Origin: Acanthochromis polyacanthus
Lineage: Eukaryota; Chordata; Actinopteri; Pomacentridae
Direction: 5' to 3'
Assembly: GCF_021347895.1 (NCBI RefSeq)
Contig: NC_067121.1
Location: forward strand, 16,689,962 to 16,753,961
DNA: 64,000 nucleotides
The translations under genes were made by a program, and so were the position numbers. The notes beneath the pieces are model-generated. The model did no database searches. It was given only the letters and a program-made list of their open reading frames with translations, and was not told the DNA's origin. Of the stretch, positions 1 to 12,917 are shown one piece after another (the stretch's first letter is position 1; the number at the start of each line of letters is the position of its first letter).

Positions 1-3000
1 TATGCGTACGGGAATTATGGCTTATGGTGAGGTCAGAAATTAAGTTTTCACAATTTGCTGACAAGTGTGTTAGGACATGGTTACATTTCTTTGTGTGATT
101 TTTCTGTTGGCTCCTTGGAGTTCTATCAGAGAGCTACTAACTGAGGGGTAGATAACCTTACAGCAAACTAAGCGATCAGAGTGGTAGCAAAAAGAAAACA
201 AAGAAATCAAGGCCGGAATTTTAACGGTTTACCTTTGTACAGAAATTGTTATATACAATAAACTTGGCAGGGACAAGCTGTGCTCTGTGGTTTTAGGGAG
301 CCAAATTAGTAACTGAACTGCCAAAAAGATTGTTAAATATTTACTTTTGTATGCAATATTCAGTGAAATCCTTGAACACTTGTTACTTAGAGAGCAACTT
401 GTAGTAGAATCAGCATCACAAATCATTACAAACCCTTGAGCATCTCACATTTTGGCTGTTGGGCCACTTTGTCTTTGACTTGTTAACGTTTCCAGTTCCT
501 CATAGTTATGTTATCCTATCATGATTCCACCGATGTGCTCAAGAGTATTTCTATCACATTCAGGTCAACGTGTATTTCATAATTTGCACAACCAGTGTTG
601 GTTCGAGCTGCAGGAGACAATGACCCTCTCATTAAGATGCCACTGTGGATCCCATATTCTTGTTCAGCGTCATTCCTGCCTACACTGCCACCTAAACTGC
701 CAGTGTAATTGATATTCCTGTGTGGTATTTCAGCTGAGATGGGAATGGAATCCAAATGAGTGTTTCTGATGAAACACGCAAAGGGACATGCATTTTTCAT
801 GGGACTGCGTCTGCTGTGTACTATAGACATTCAGCGAGTCTGGATGTTTGTGTGAGCACATTTGTGGGGAGAAAGAGAGGAGCTCTTGATTCATTTGTGT
901 TTGTTTGTGAGAGGGTTAGAGAGCTCTGAATGTGTTTGCTTGTGTGTGCACATGCAGTATGCATTTGTGTGTGCACAAGTGTGAATGGATACCGAAAAGA
1001 GGAACAGAGGGAGAGCTGAAGCAGGGCCAGAGAGCAGAAGACACACACTCCAATTGACATTCCTCTCACCTCTGCTCCAGAAACAATGAGGTTAAGTGCT
1101 GATGAGATTCAGATCAACTGTAAAGCGATTCGATAATCAGCAATCGTCTGACACTCTACACGCAAAATTATCTAAAGGTGAGAATACTGCTATCCACAAC
1201 ATTCATCACTTATCTCTTAGATATTGCAGTGCATTCAGCCCAGACTGCCACTTTGTTGAATGAAAATCACTGGCAGGAATACTGATAGGCAGACACCATT
1301 ATAATTTATCTGAAAAGACCAATGGCTTCTTTTTGTCTTTGAGTAAGTACCCTGAATTCTTTCTGCTCAAAATCAAAACAAAACATGTATTGTATGCTTT
1401 ATCTTCCTCACAGGAAGATGTGTGGGTGACTTTCCTTTTTTTTAGATACAGATCTCCAGAGTGCATTTTATTTCCTATGGGACCATAATATGCTTTCAGT
1501 GACTTGGTCCTCAGCTAGAAGCAATAACTATTCGATGAGGTAAAACAAGACTGAAGAATTCTGGGTCACTAGGCCTGCTCAGCTAACTCAAAGGAGCATT
1601 GCATGATCCAATTAGAGGGGTAATAAGGGTTATGGTGCTAAGACAGCGTGTGAGAATAGGAGAGAGTGGGAGGGAGAAAGAATGTAACCTTTCTGCAATG
1701 TTTTTTAAAGAAAGATATCAGTTGCTAAAAGTGTTCTCCTCTCACACCCATGCACACCCACACACACACAAAGTTAACACAAAGCTTGAAAGGCCACAGT
1801 GTAGCCTGAAACCAGAAACACAAAAACTGAAAGATTTGTATGAGAAAGTGAAGGGGTAATAGGGAGGATGGTGGTTGCCTGAGTTCTGCCACGGGGACAA
1901 TAAATTGCACTTAAGTCAACTGTTTACCAAGGATGTGTGCTGACGCTCGTTATATTCCTGCTTGTGCTTGAACAGGCTTGGAGATCTGCTTAGAGCTCAG
2001 ACCTTCATGAGAGAAAGGGAGGGACAGAGACACTGCAAGAGAGAGTGATTTCCCTGTTGCCCTTCAAGGCCACGATTTTTCACTTATATTTGTTTCATTT
2101 GTTGTCATAGTTTTGGTTTTGGGAGCAGTGGGATGTCTGCCTTTGCATCCTCCAAAATGGAAGCCTTATGAGCCTAATGAGAAAAACAATTTCCTGGTGA
2201 AACAGTGAGAAACAGAGTAAATAGAGGCTTTAAAGAGAGATAAATTTGCCCCATCAGACCAGCAGAATTGTTCAGAAACCAGTGGAAAGCAGTCATAAAT
2301 TCAGTACATAATCATTCTATTGCTGCCTGCCTTGACTTCAGGCCTTCAGGGAAGAGATCATTCTAACCAAAAAGCCCGTTCATGTATGAGAGTTGGCTGA
2401 GGACAAACCTTTCATCAAAGCTCAGTTTGTCACTAATAACACCCAATAATCCAAAGGCACTTCTCAAGTTTAACATTAGCTGATACATACAATAATTATT
2501 TTTCCAAGTAAACCCCATCATACTGGAATGCTTTCATGCAGCCCAGCTGAGGTGAAATGAGGGACTTGAAGAAAGGTCAGGACCTTTCATCAAATTTCTT
2601 GTGTTGGTTATTTAACATCAAAAACAGTGCCTTATAGACATCAATATTGCCTATGGTCATTTAAAGACCAAGGGCTTCAGAGCTATGCCTGGGGGCAGCT
2701 ATTGAAGACAATAAACCCTATCAGACTGATCCTTTTCCTGTGATCATGGCTGTTAGAGGAAACAGCCAGCTTTTGGATTTAAAACGAGCAAGATGTTTGT
2801 ACTGAAATGAGACGTGGACCAAACCAAAAAACAGGACCTGGCCTAACAAATAAATGGGTGCCATGAAAATATAATCTAGCATTTATTATCAGTGCGGGGA
2901 TATGTTACCACTTCTGGTCAAAATATAAGTTGTTGACATATTTCGATTTTTGTGAAATAAATTCATGTTTATGTTTTGAAATTTTTTATTCACTCATTTA

Positions 3001-3169
3001 TTTTTAAAAATAAAACTAACTGACAGTACGCTCACACTTACACAAACATTCCATTGAATTATTCTTATTATTTTCCTGTGACATCCTTTGTATGTTATGC
3101 TTTTCATTTATATTCTCTGTTACATCTTTTTTTGGCCATTTTTGGTCATTTATGCATGTGAGAGTATGC
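1..3169. other. no gene or clear repeat seen
   Basis: AT-rich non-coding DNA, inferred to lie in the long ntng1 intron. Small (CA/TG) runs occur near 940-980 and 1740-1770. The short open frames lack any family signature. Confidence 0.6.
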
Positions 3170-3528
3170 AGCAAAATTGCAGGTATTAACCTCAACAATC
3201 TCTCTGATGTATATAAGCTCAGAACTTTAAATAAGGCCCGCACTCTCCTCACTGACCAGAGCCACCCCTTGGTTGGTGAGTTTGTGCTGCTCCCGTCAGG
3301 CCACAGGTACATCCTGCCAAGATGCAGGACTAATAGACTTAAATATTCCTTCGTCCCTGCTGCAATTGTCCTGCTAAACAAGTGACTGACTAACCTGTTC
3401 TTGCTATTTATTGTTATTGTTTATGGTTGGTACTCTGCGATTGTTGTTGACTTGCTCTGCTGGCTGTATAGTGATTTGCCCTACGGGGAAAATAAAGATT
3501 CCTTGAACTTGAACTTGAATTACATCAC
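3170..3528 (+). mobile_element. 3' end of a Rex1/CR1-like LINE with TTGAAC tail
   Basis: The plus strand encodes the conserved C-terminal tail of this LINE group (residues such as HPLVGEFVLLPSG, CRTNRLKYSF and AAIVLLNK, then a stop at 3383). A short 3'UTR follows, with AATAAAG at about 3490 and a (TTGAAC)n tail ending near 3525. The element is strongly 5'-truncated: no reverse transcriptase catalytic motifs remain. Confidence 0.8.
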
Positions 3529-3751
3529 TTACGTTACATATTGAAGGGTTGCACTGTCCAGTTTTATGCCCTTAGCCAGTAAAAAACTTTCATAAAATAT
3601 TTTCTGTCCATAAAAGCATTCTAAAGTCCTAAACAATTAGTCTGATTATGCAAAGGTGATGTCATCCAGGTTATCTCAGTTTGGGCTCTGAGACGATATA
3701 TTTTTATCAGAAAAGTAATGTCACAACTCAGGCATCTACCAAGCACAACTA

Positions 3752-3797
3752 AATGGGTGTGTGTGGGGGGGGGTGGGTGGGTGGGGGTGGGGGGGTG
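3752..3797 (+). repeat. G-rich simple repeat (TGGG-like)
   Basis: A run of G tracts separated by single T bases. It has the base content of a possible G-quadruplex on the plus strand. Confidence 0.7.
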
Positions 3798-4004
3798 TTG
3801 CATTGTAAGGATTGTAGTAGACAACATCCTTTGAGGTTGAGCCATGCCAGGCACTAAAAATTCAGCTTTGACTCCTTCAATTTTGATCATTCTTTAAAAA
3901 ACAAAACAAAACAGTTGTTTGCAAATCTTCAAAATTTTATTGCAATGAAATCGTTGGAATAACCTTTCATGTTTTATTAATTTCATTCTATATATTTTTG
4001 TTGT

Positions 4005-4368
4005 GGGCTGCACAGTGGAATAGTGGTTAGCACTTTCGCCTTGCAGCAAGAAGATCCCCAGTTTAAATCCGGGCCTGGGCCTGGGGTCTTTCTGCATGGA
4101 GTTTGCATGTTCTCCCTGTGCATGCGTGGGTTTTCTCCAGGCACTCTGGCTTCCTCCCACAGTCCAAAAATATGCTGAGGTTAATTGATAACGCTAAATT
4201 GCCCGTAGGTGTGAGTGTGATTGTTTGTCTGTATATTTAGCCCCTCGACAGACTGGTGACCTGTCCAGGGTGTCCCCTGACTTCGCCCGAGTCAGCTGAG
4301 ATAGGCTCCAGCACCCCCCACGACCCTAGTGAGGATAAAGCTGTGTATAGAGAATGGATGGATGGATA
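4005..4368 (+). mobile_element. tRNA-headed SINE with GGAT tail, full length
   Basis: The head has a pol III A-box-like segment near 4015-4030 and a B-box-like AGTTTAAATCC near 4060. A conserved body shared with the copies at 7576, 26561, 50882, 55398 and 56757 follows, then a GGATGGATGGAT tail. A perfect 12-bp target duplication, ATATTTTTGTTG, flanks it (3992-4003 and 4366-4377). That is the signature of LINE-driven retroposition. The family name is not assigned. Confidence 0.88.
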
Positions 4369-4454
4369 TTTTTGTTGCCATATAATGCTAATGCTGATTA
4401 AATTGATTTGTAACAGTCTGAGTTTAAACATGCACAGGGTATTATACATCCAGT

Positions 4455-4556
4455 CAATTCAATTCACGTCCATTTAGTTTTATTTATATAGTCCAGTTCA
4501 CAGCACAAATAATCTAAAGGCACTTTACACAGTAAGGTGAAGACATTACACAACAA
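4455..4556 (-). mobile_element. fragment of an L2-tailed fish retroposon
   Basis: The stretch TTTTATTTATATAG followed by AAGGCACTTTACACAGTAAG is a widespread teleost retroposon 3' end, here seen as its reverse complement. Only the end is preserved and it abuts the next repeat. Confidence 0.55.
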
Positions 4557-4559
4557 GAT

Positions 4560-5281
4560 TAGCACTCAGAAAGCACAGTACTCTTCCAAGGCTGCTCAGT
4601 CGTATGATTTCCAGCAGATGAAATCTTTAAAAAAATTCTTGATCCACAGCTGTCGATTTGTAGTAGAATCGCAAATACGTGATCATCAGCAGGCAGCTGA
4701 TGTAGTTTTCACTTGTAGTCATAGTTACAGTAAATGGTAAATGGACTTGCTCTTATATAGCGCTTTTCTACTCATCAGAGTACTCAAAGCGCTTTTACAA
4801 CAATTGCTCCCATTCACCCAGACACACACACATTCACACACTAATGTGCAGGTTGCTAATCAACCTGCAACATCAGTCAGTATACATTCACACACCAGTG
4901 GAACAGTCACTGGTAGGCAATTCGGGGTTCAGAATCTTGCCCAAGGAAACTTCGGCATGCAGCACATGACTAGGCGAGAGCGGGAATCGAACCGCCAACC
5001 ATTCGATCATTGGACGACCCGCTCTACCACCTGAGCCACAGCCGCCCCTGACAGTGATGCCATGCATTATCAGTAATACAGAAATATTTAACAAGTCCGT
5101 GGATCCAGACTATAAACTGTATCACTGCGAAAATCAAATCACTTGGTTCCTGTGTCATTTCTGACCTTCCCTGAAAATTTCATCCAAATCCGTTTGTCAG
5201 TTTTTGAGTAATGTTGCTAATGCACAGACAAACCAGCGCCGATCGTCACATAGCTCAGCTACGTCCTTAGTGCAGTAATTT
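4560..5281 (-). repeat. interspersed repeat family A, copy 1 (interrupted by a SINE)
   Basis: Read as its reverse complement, this copy aligns along its length with 21866-22267: the CACTCAGA end, a GATGAAATCTTTAAAAAA block, a GGATCCA/GAATCCA block, TGTCATTTCTGACC, and the GTCACATAGCTC end. The alignment breaks exactly at 4732-5050, where a SINE has inserted. It is non-coding and common in teleosts. Its class is not established here. Confidence 0.75.
4732..5050 (-). mobile_element. tRNA-derived SINE (minus strand) nested in repeat A
   Basis: Reading the minus strand from 5050: GGGGCGGCTGTGGCTCAGG carries the A box, GGTTCGATTCC the B box, then a body ends in AAGCGC and the L2-type tail CCATTTACCATTTAC. 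The head looks like an arginine/lysine-type tRNA. Direct repeats ACAGT lie at 4727-4731 and 5051-5055, and the two halves of repeat A join across them. The insertion boundaries are therefore well defined. Confidence 0.88.
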
Positions 5282-5604
5282 TAGAGAGAACCCCAACAAA
5301 TACAAAGATTTCCTTTGTAATAAAATAAAATGAGCCAGTCTTTAAGGAAATTTCTTAAGAAATAAGAAATTACCTTAATGTGTCTAACTGAGCTGTCCCT
5401 GAACAAAATATATTTCTTCTGAGTACTGAACTCCATAGTTTCTTTTTACTTTAAAGCAAGTATTGCTAAATTATAGCCCAGTAAAATAAAAATTTCTTTT
5501 TTTTCTTTACAGTACACTGTTCCTCCCTAATGTTTGCTGCTGTAATGCTTAATTTCTCGGCCAAGGATTTATCTCACATTGGTTTAAATGTGTCTGATTT
5601 TTTT

Positions 5605-5831
5605 TTGCAAACTGCACAAAAACGACAAAAAAATCGTTTCCATGGAATTTTTAATGCTAGACTATTCACGTAATAGCAAACCAATAATAGTAACTTATTA
5701 CATTATTGTCAAGTTATTATGTGATTGGCAAATTATTATGTTATTGGCTTTATTGCATTTAAAATATCCAAATTTATTACATTTTTGGTAGGTACTACTT
5801 TATTGGACGTTTTTACATTACTGGTTACTAC
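5605..5831 (+). repeat. repeat family D, copy 1
   Basis: AT-rich sequence with recurring ATTACATTATTGGC-like units. Its first half matches the reverse complement of 59997-60112. Its second half matches 60625-60740 directly and the reverse complement of 58985-59097. It is non-coding and its class is unknown. Confidence 0.65.
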
Positions 5832-7575
5832 AGAGCTTCTTATGCACAGTCTCTCGGTGGTGTTGCTGACATCTCTATTGTCACCATGGCTGCTGTGTAA
5901 TGGAGCCCAGCTGGTTTCTATCAATGCTATATGATCCATCTGGGTGCACTGGCTTAGTGCAGGAGGCCTGAGCAGCAAGTCTGTGACTGGTCGCAGCTAA
6001 TAATGTCCTGATCTCTGCAGCCTATAAGGTCAATCCAATATCAGGGAGTCACACAGCAGGACAGAGAGAACAAGGAAGACAAAGACTTGAGCTGGGAATG
6101 TGCATCCAAATGTCATTTACTTGAAAATATAGCAGTCAGAACACTCAGACTGTCAAAAAGAGTTAAATGATATTTATAGATATATTAATATGGAATGTTA
6201 TGGTTGTCCTCAGTTGTTTATAAAGGTTTCAATTAAAGGGAACAATGAACTGAAACACAGCAAGCAACACAGCACGGAATATATCTGCTGTGTACCAATT
6301 AAATCAATAAAATCCTTGAAAGGTTGACACATAAATCAGCACAGAATATGTTAAGTGATGTGTTTTCCCCTTGCATAACAAAAAAACATCAAAAATGTGG
6401 AAATACACATTTTACAAATGTCCAAGAAAACACTAAATCCACCAGCATGCGCACACACGGGCACATGCTGTGGTATGAGGCAGATGTTTAAATGAATGAC
6501 GCATGGCCTATGAGACTGACAAACTCAACCTCCGCTAACGTGCCTTTTGACAGAAGATGTGATTTGTTAGATAAATTCTCTGACCAGTGACAAATGCTGT
6601 TGAAGAATGGGTGCAGGCAATCTAACCAATCAGTTTGGCTGACAGATTTTTGGACCTGAAGCTCACATCACAGATTGAAGTCACTATTGTTTCCTACTTC
6701 ATCCCTCTTCTTTGAGGCAAGCGAGCTTGTTATTTAAAACCTGTGACGTTTGAGCTCTGAGCTGTGCTTGCTGCTTTGTTTCTCTATAAATCGCTCTGAG
6801 ACAAACAGCTTTGCTTCGAAAATGCATCCAAAATTAATTTGGCTTGGCTTTATTTGAACAATGCTGTCTTTTCAAGAAGAAAAAGAAGAAATATGGTGCT
6901 ATCAGTTACCAGACAGTCCTGGGGGAAATTAGTTTTGTTTATTTTTGGTGTTAAAAGGGGCCCAAAGCTTATAAAGAGATCACTTAGTGCATAAATTGAA
7001 CAACAGTCAAGTCAGAAGCGACACGAATGGAAGGTTACAATAATGATATTATTGAAAAACAGCTTGTCAGTTAGTAACAGCAGTCATACTTAATCAAACT
7101 GTGGGTCAATCAAATAATCACTCATTCAGTTTGTACTGTTGCGTGCTAACCAACCTCCACACTTACATAAATGCAGAATTAATACATACAGCAACATTCC
7201 TGTGAGGATACTCTACATGCACATATACACACAATCATAGTGTTTAGATGAATGACTTATTTGTCTAAGCCATGGGCTTTTTGGGAGAAATTTATGCTTG
7301 AAAAAACTGAAAACTGAAAATTCTTCATTTCAATCAATAATAGGTCCACAGCTGCAAGAGCAAAATAAACAACCTCGGGCACCTGGGAGAATTTTTCTCT
7401 CCCTGTTCACAGCAATAGGGCAGAGTAAGATTTGAAAAAATCTAGCCAAAACAGAAATTTCTACTTCTGCCTAACACATTTTCTAAATTAGAGTAACACT
7501 GTGAAATAAAATTAATCAGTAGAAATTGGTACTGAAAATACTGACTTGCAATTTTACCAAAAATGGATGAAAATG
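5832..7575. other. no gene or clear repeat seen
   Basis: Non-coding DNA between repeat D copy 1 and the SINE at 7576. Nothing recognised on either strand. Confidence 0.6.
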
Positions 7576-7938
7576 AGGCTGCACAGTGACTTGGTGGTTG
7601 GCACTTTCGCCTTGTAGCTATAAAATCCCTGGCTTGCGTCCCCACCTTCCCAGGATCTTTCTGCATGGAGTTTACATGTTCTCTCTCTGCATGCGTGGGA
7701 TTTTTTCTGGGTGCTCCGGCTTCCTCTCACAGTCTAAAAACATGCTGAGGTTAATTGGTAACTTCAAATTGCCCGTAGGGGTGAATGTGAGTGTGATTGT
7801 TTGTCTGTATATGTAGCCCTGTGATAGACTGGTGACCTGTCCATGGTGTCATCCGGACACAACTCTAAGTCAGCATGGACAGATTTCAGCTCCCCATAAT
7901 CTTAATGGGGTGGTGTGTAGTTAATGGATGGATGGATG
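7576..7938 (+). mobile_element. tRNA-headed SINE with GGAT tail, older copy
   Basis: Same family as 4005-4368 (shared TTTCTGCATGGAGTTT, ACATGCTGAGGTTAATTG and GACTGGTGACCTGTCCA blocks), ending in ATGGATGGATGGATG. It is more diverged, especially at 7840-7915, and no clear target duplication remains. Confidence 0.85.
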
Positions 7939-9716
7939 CAATTGAAATAAAGCACAACATTACCAATGTTGGCCAAGGTGAATGCTAGGATCTAAAAAAG
8001 CATTAATGTTGAACCAATGAAGGTTGGAGAGGTCCCATGAGCAAGCAGATGATCAGAAAAAGCTGCCAGTTTACTAAGTTTTTCTAAATTAATTTTTGGA
8101 GTTACAAACAAATGTGAAGTCATAGTAGCAGTAGTAAAATTTGTCATCACTGATTACAGTTCTCTCTGACTAACGTAGGTTTCTTATAATACAATATAGT
8201 TACTTCTATGTGCTTCGGTTTTTATTATTGCATTATCATTTCATTCAATCAGATTTGTGAAGGGCATTTGTAGTAAAGATACAAATTGAAACATATAGTA
8301 ATATCAGTAAACAACCTGTTTGTACTTTACTCGTTTGTGCTGAGCACTCAGTGAATTTCCTGAACACAGAGCCTCTGTGGCTGTGAGAGAGGTCTCTCCC
8401 ACTGGACCAGAGGTGTTGCTGGACTAATCAGCCCATCATCCTACTCGGCCTTACACCTCCTAACCTGCCACATGTCACCTGCCGACGTGTCACTGGCCCG
8501 AACTTCCTCTATTACACTTTGGATGCACCAGAGCAGGAGAAACTTGACAAATGACAGTTTGCTGATGTCACTCAGCTGCGATTCAGTGCTTAGGGATTTG
8601 ATCCAAAAAGACAAAAATGATAATGATTTGAGCTGAAACACCACTTGACAAAATCCAGAAAGGCCCATCAGAGATTGCAATAAATTCTCAACTTTGAGGC
8701 AAACTGTTTGTCCTGCACTCACTCAGTACCTCTATATAGTTGAGGATGATAAGGCTGAGGTGATGCTCAGAAGACAGGCCAAAAGGATGATATCCAGATA
8801 GATCTAGGTCAGCTTTTTGAAGATGGAATTCTCGAGTGTATAGTGAACACAGAGACTGGGTGTTGATCCTTTCAGGGCTGGGTATAAGCTGGACGGAACA
8901 GACAGCTGAGATGAGCCATGGTGAGATATTGGTAGAGTCAGAGCTTTGGCAGAAACTCAATAGAACTTTAATGACCTGCAGTCAGGGCCAGCAGTGGCTC
9001 ACAACAGAGCCAGGCTTTTCATTCTTCTGACCTTCAGTGGAATGAAGGACAGGCGATTGCATATCTGACCTATGAATACTCCATCATATCATATCTGAGG
9101 CTGGATGTTTATAGATCTCAAAGACCTGACATTCAATATCATACTTGTTCAAAAAACTCAATTTTACATCTCAGGTTGATCACCAAAATCCACATGACAC
9201 AAGGACAAATTGCATTTGTTCATATCTCTTAAGAAGTATACCAATTCTGAAATACACACACATTACATTGCAGCTAAACTGCAGTTCTGTAGAACTTACT
9301 GATTTTTGGGGGGATTTCTTTTAAAGCATGCTTGTGAAATGTGAGGCTGTAATTAGCATCCTGGGGGTTCCAGGATGATTTTTAAGGGTCATGAGATGAT
9401 TATGCGACTCAAGTAGGCACAAAATATTAATGATTTGGTGCAAATTTATTTTTTAGGTTCACTTCTCTTGCTTGGAGCTTAGCAGTATATAAAAATATTT
9501 TTTTGCGTGAATTTTGATTTAGGTTATTAACTACAGAACACATTGCACAATGACTGTAATGTCAGTAACTGTTTGCCTGGGTAAGTGACAACAGTCAAAT
9601 CATGTGTTTGCACTGACTGAATTCTGTTGTCACACTATTACGAAGGTCATTAAACTGTATCAAGAAAGATTTCAAATTTGGTTCGTAAGATCAGATTGTC
9701 TCGTGTTAATTGAATA
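7939..9716. other. no gene or clear repeat seen
   Basis: Non-coding. The open frames at 8441-8960 have no domain signature and are judged chance. Confidence 0.55.
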
Positions 9717-10672
9717 CACTCCCTTCCAAAAGAAGTGGAACACTGAGACCAATTAATTAAGTTTTGCTGTAGACTGAAACATTTGGGTTTGACATCAAAC
9801 GTTGAATATGACACAAGAGATCAACATTTCAGCTTTTATTTTCAGATATTTACATCTGGATCTGATACACAGCTTAGAAGATAGCACCTTTTGTTTGAAC
9901 CCACCCATTTTTCATGTGAGCAAAATTATTGGAACTTGTGACTTACAGGTATGTTTTGCTGCCCTGCTGTGTCCTATTACACTGACTCTTCAAACAATAA
10001 ATAGTGTTCAATCCCTACACTACCAGTCAAAAATTTGGACATTCTCATTCAGTGCTTTTTATTTATTTTTTATTATTTTCTACATCATAGATTAATACTG
10101 CAGATTAAATTTTTTTTTTAAATTTTGATATCTTCAGTATTAATCTACACTGTAGAAAATATTTAAACAAAAACCACTGAATGAGAAGGTGTGTCCAAGC
10201 TTTTCACTGGTAGTGTAAGTTGAGTTTCAGATTTGGATTTTGCCTATGCAGACTGCATCTATAGTTAGAGGTGCAACATGAAAACCAGAGAGCTTTCTTT
10301 GGGTGAAAAACAAGCAATTGTGAAGCTGCGAGAAGATGGACTGATGGGACAAAGATGAACCTTTACCAAAGTGACAGAAAGGCTAAAGGTTGGAGAATGA
10401 AAGGATCTGTTCATGATCCCAAACATACAAGCTCATCTGTGAAACACAGTGGAGGTAGAGTCATGGCATGGACTTGTATCGCTTCTTCTGGGACAGACTC
10501 ATTAATCTTCTAAGTATTGTAATTAGATCCAGATGTGAATACCTGGAAACAGAAACTGAGATGTTGATCTCTTGTCTTATAATTCTCGTTTGATGTCAAA
10601 CCCAAATGTTTTCAGTTTAAAGCAAAAATAAAGGAACTGGCCTTACTGCTCCAATATGTTTGGAGAGGAGAA
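9717..10672 (+). mobile_element. internally deleted Tc1-like transposon
   Basis: Long inverted ends (about 9717-9890 and 10510-10672) share blocks such as ACATTTGGGTTTGACATC and CACATCTGGATCT/ACATCTGGATCT, with TA at the left boundary. Inside is a broken transposase remnant. At 10278 it reads KTRELSLGEKQAIVKLREDG, the N-terminal helix-turn-helix of Tc1-family transposases. Near 10440 there is a piece of the catalytic region (KHSGGRVMAW) that ends in a stop. The catalytic acidic residues are missing, so it cannot be autonomous. Confidence 0.8.
10018..10215. mobile_element. short Tc1-like MITE nested in the Tc1-like element
   Basis: Near-palindromic element with ends CACTACCAGTCAAAAATTTGG and its inverted partner ending ACTGGTAGTG. 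TA dinucleotides lie at 10016-10017 and 10216-10217. The body is AT-rich and could fold into a long hairpin. A second copy is at 15271. Confidence 0.85.
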
Positions 10673-12917
10673 TAGGGTTTATTCAACACAAGGACAATAC
10701 AGATCCTATATGGGCCTCGCATGGAGGAACTGATAACTTGTCCTATTTTTCAAATTTTGACAGGAAAAATAGGGACATTTATGGCATGATTTTGTGGATT
10801 AAAGTTCAGAGGTTGCTAAAATATAGGAGGGTTTGTAAGGTTGTTAGTAGGAAATAAGATCCTGTCAATTATGCAAAGACAGTAAGTTTCTTTCAGTATC
10901 ATGTGTGTGACTACACACAGCAAAGAAAATGTGATCATTTGCATTAGGTGGTTATAGGTACGTAAATAGAACATCAGAGAGGGCAGAGGTGGCAGCTGTA
11001 ACTTGCTATTGGCGTAGACATCTGATCAAAACGAAAACGCAAACTTCTCCCGGCGCTTGTGTTTCAATTTGCCACATACCAATCACTCCGCCCTTTGGAA
11101 CACAGCCCTCGCCAAAGCAGTCCCTTTGAGGGCTGCAGCACAGCCAGTCTGGCCTTTTGAAGTACACTGCTTGGCAAATCAGCCGCACCACGATCCAGGG
11201 CAGCAGCCTTGATTGGGATTCGCAGGGTGTCAGCAGACGAGGGGAAATGCACTCCACATTAATTAACACCTGGCCTCATTATCTTTCCCATGTGGCAGAG
11301 TTCCACTGGAGTAAATTTAACACCGCCTTATTATCATGGGGGATGGTATGGTGGTGAGCTTTCATGTATGTATACGCACACTTGACTGCGTGTATGAAAA
11401 TGTGCGTTTCGGTGTGGAGAACTGAAGCAAAGTCATTTGTACATGTGTGTTTGCTGTTTATGTTTGTATTTGTGGATATGTGGACCCATGTGCTTACTCA
11501 CCTGTACATCTATCTGTGTATTAATATGTGTGTGTGTGTGGTTGCAAGGTTCTGCTTGTGTGAGCTCACTTGTGTGTGGGATTAGATTCCCTCTGATGTC
11601 AGTATTCAATAAAAAGCTTTAACATTGCTATAATGAGAGGATGTTTAATTCTCTTTGGTAGATCTCTCTCTCTTTTGATTCGTGGCGCTCTGTATTCCAA
11701 GGCAACCACTGGATAAAACACCGCCTGCCTGTGTGGTAAAAACTGATATCTCTCTTGTCAAGACTCTTTGGACAGAATACCTAACACGCACAGATATTTG
11801 GGTGCAAAATAAACACATCACAGGAGTTTAAAGGTTTTTCATTCTGTAGAAAGCATGACAGTGCCAGGGGTGGTAGGTTTGAGTCTCACTGACTTTAGCT
11901 GTGCTGAAAATATTTACTCTAGTTCTGAAAAGAACTGTGGTCTAACTCATATAAATACACTCATGTTTTAAACTTTCAAGTTTATATTTAAAAGTGCTGC
12001 ACAGTCTTAGATATTAAAATTTCATATTTCAGCAGCATTATACCAGGCAGCAAATATGCTTCATGTATGCTTGTTTAGTTTATTTATGCTTTCCATGTCT
12101 TGTGTTTATGTCATGTATACAGTCAATACAAGGTACTAAACCTGTAGCATTTACCCTTACAGTAGAGGTTCTTTCATAATCATCTGTAAAGCTAAGGAGC
12201 TGTTGATCTCTTTACATCTACCATCCACCCAACATTTATGTAAATCATTGTATTTATTTTTCATGATATCAAACAATGTTTGACAATGTATTGTATTGTG
12301 TGATGGCTGTTAAATAGAGCTACAGCCAGAAATCACTTAATATCACTTAATAGTAAAAGCAAAAATAAATAGCTAGCTTAGCTTTTCACACCTCTAAAGC
12401 TCAGTGTGTTGTATTCCATCTATCCAATCCATACACACAACACATTTTAAGTGGAAATATATGATTTTTGAGGGAGTTTCTCCAAATGAAAGGCAACATG
12501 AGATAGGTCATGGTTTAACCTTTGACTACATTCCTAATGAAGTCACAATGGTAAAGGTTTGGTCAGGTTTAGGCACAAAATAAACTTTAAGTTATGAGTA
12601 CCATAATATGCATATAGTTAAGCTCATGGGATAATCATTAAAAGTAACAATGCTGACATGTTGTCAACACAAAAAATCCAACACACCACTCCCAAAGTGG
12701 ACTTTGTGGCTCCATGATAATGTCACCATCTCCCTTGCTCCCATAAAGTACAATTGTCTCTAGAGGGTTGTGTTACTTGAGTGTAAAAATATGTTATGCT
12801 TTATGAAATGACTGATGCTGTCTATGCTTCACAATCAAATGTGGCACTCATCAGAGACATCATTGGCAGATGTATTCACTGATTTTCACCAAGAGTCACA
12901 CAGTGTGATTGCCCTTT
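10673..12917. other. unique-looking DNA, possible conserved element at 11000-11350
   Basis: No gene. 11000-11350 is less AT-rich than its flanks and has motif-dense sequence (TTGGCAAATC, ATTAATTAAC). 11360-11580 is TG-rich. Confidence 0.4.
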
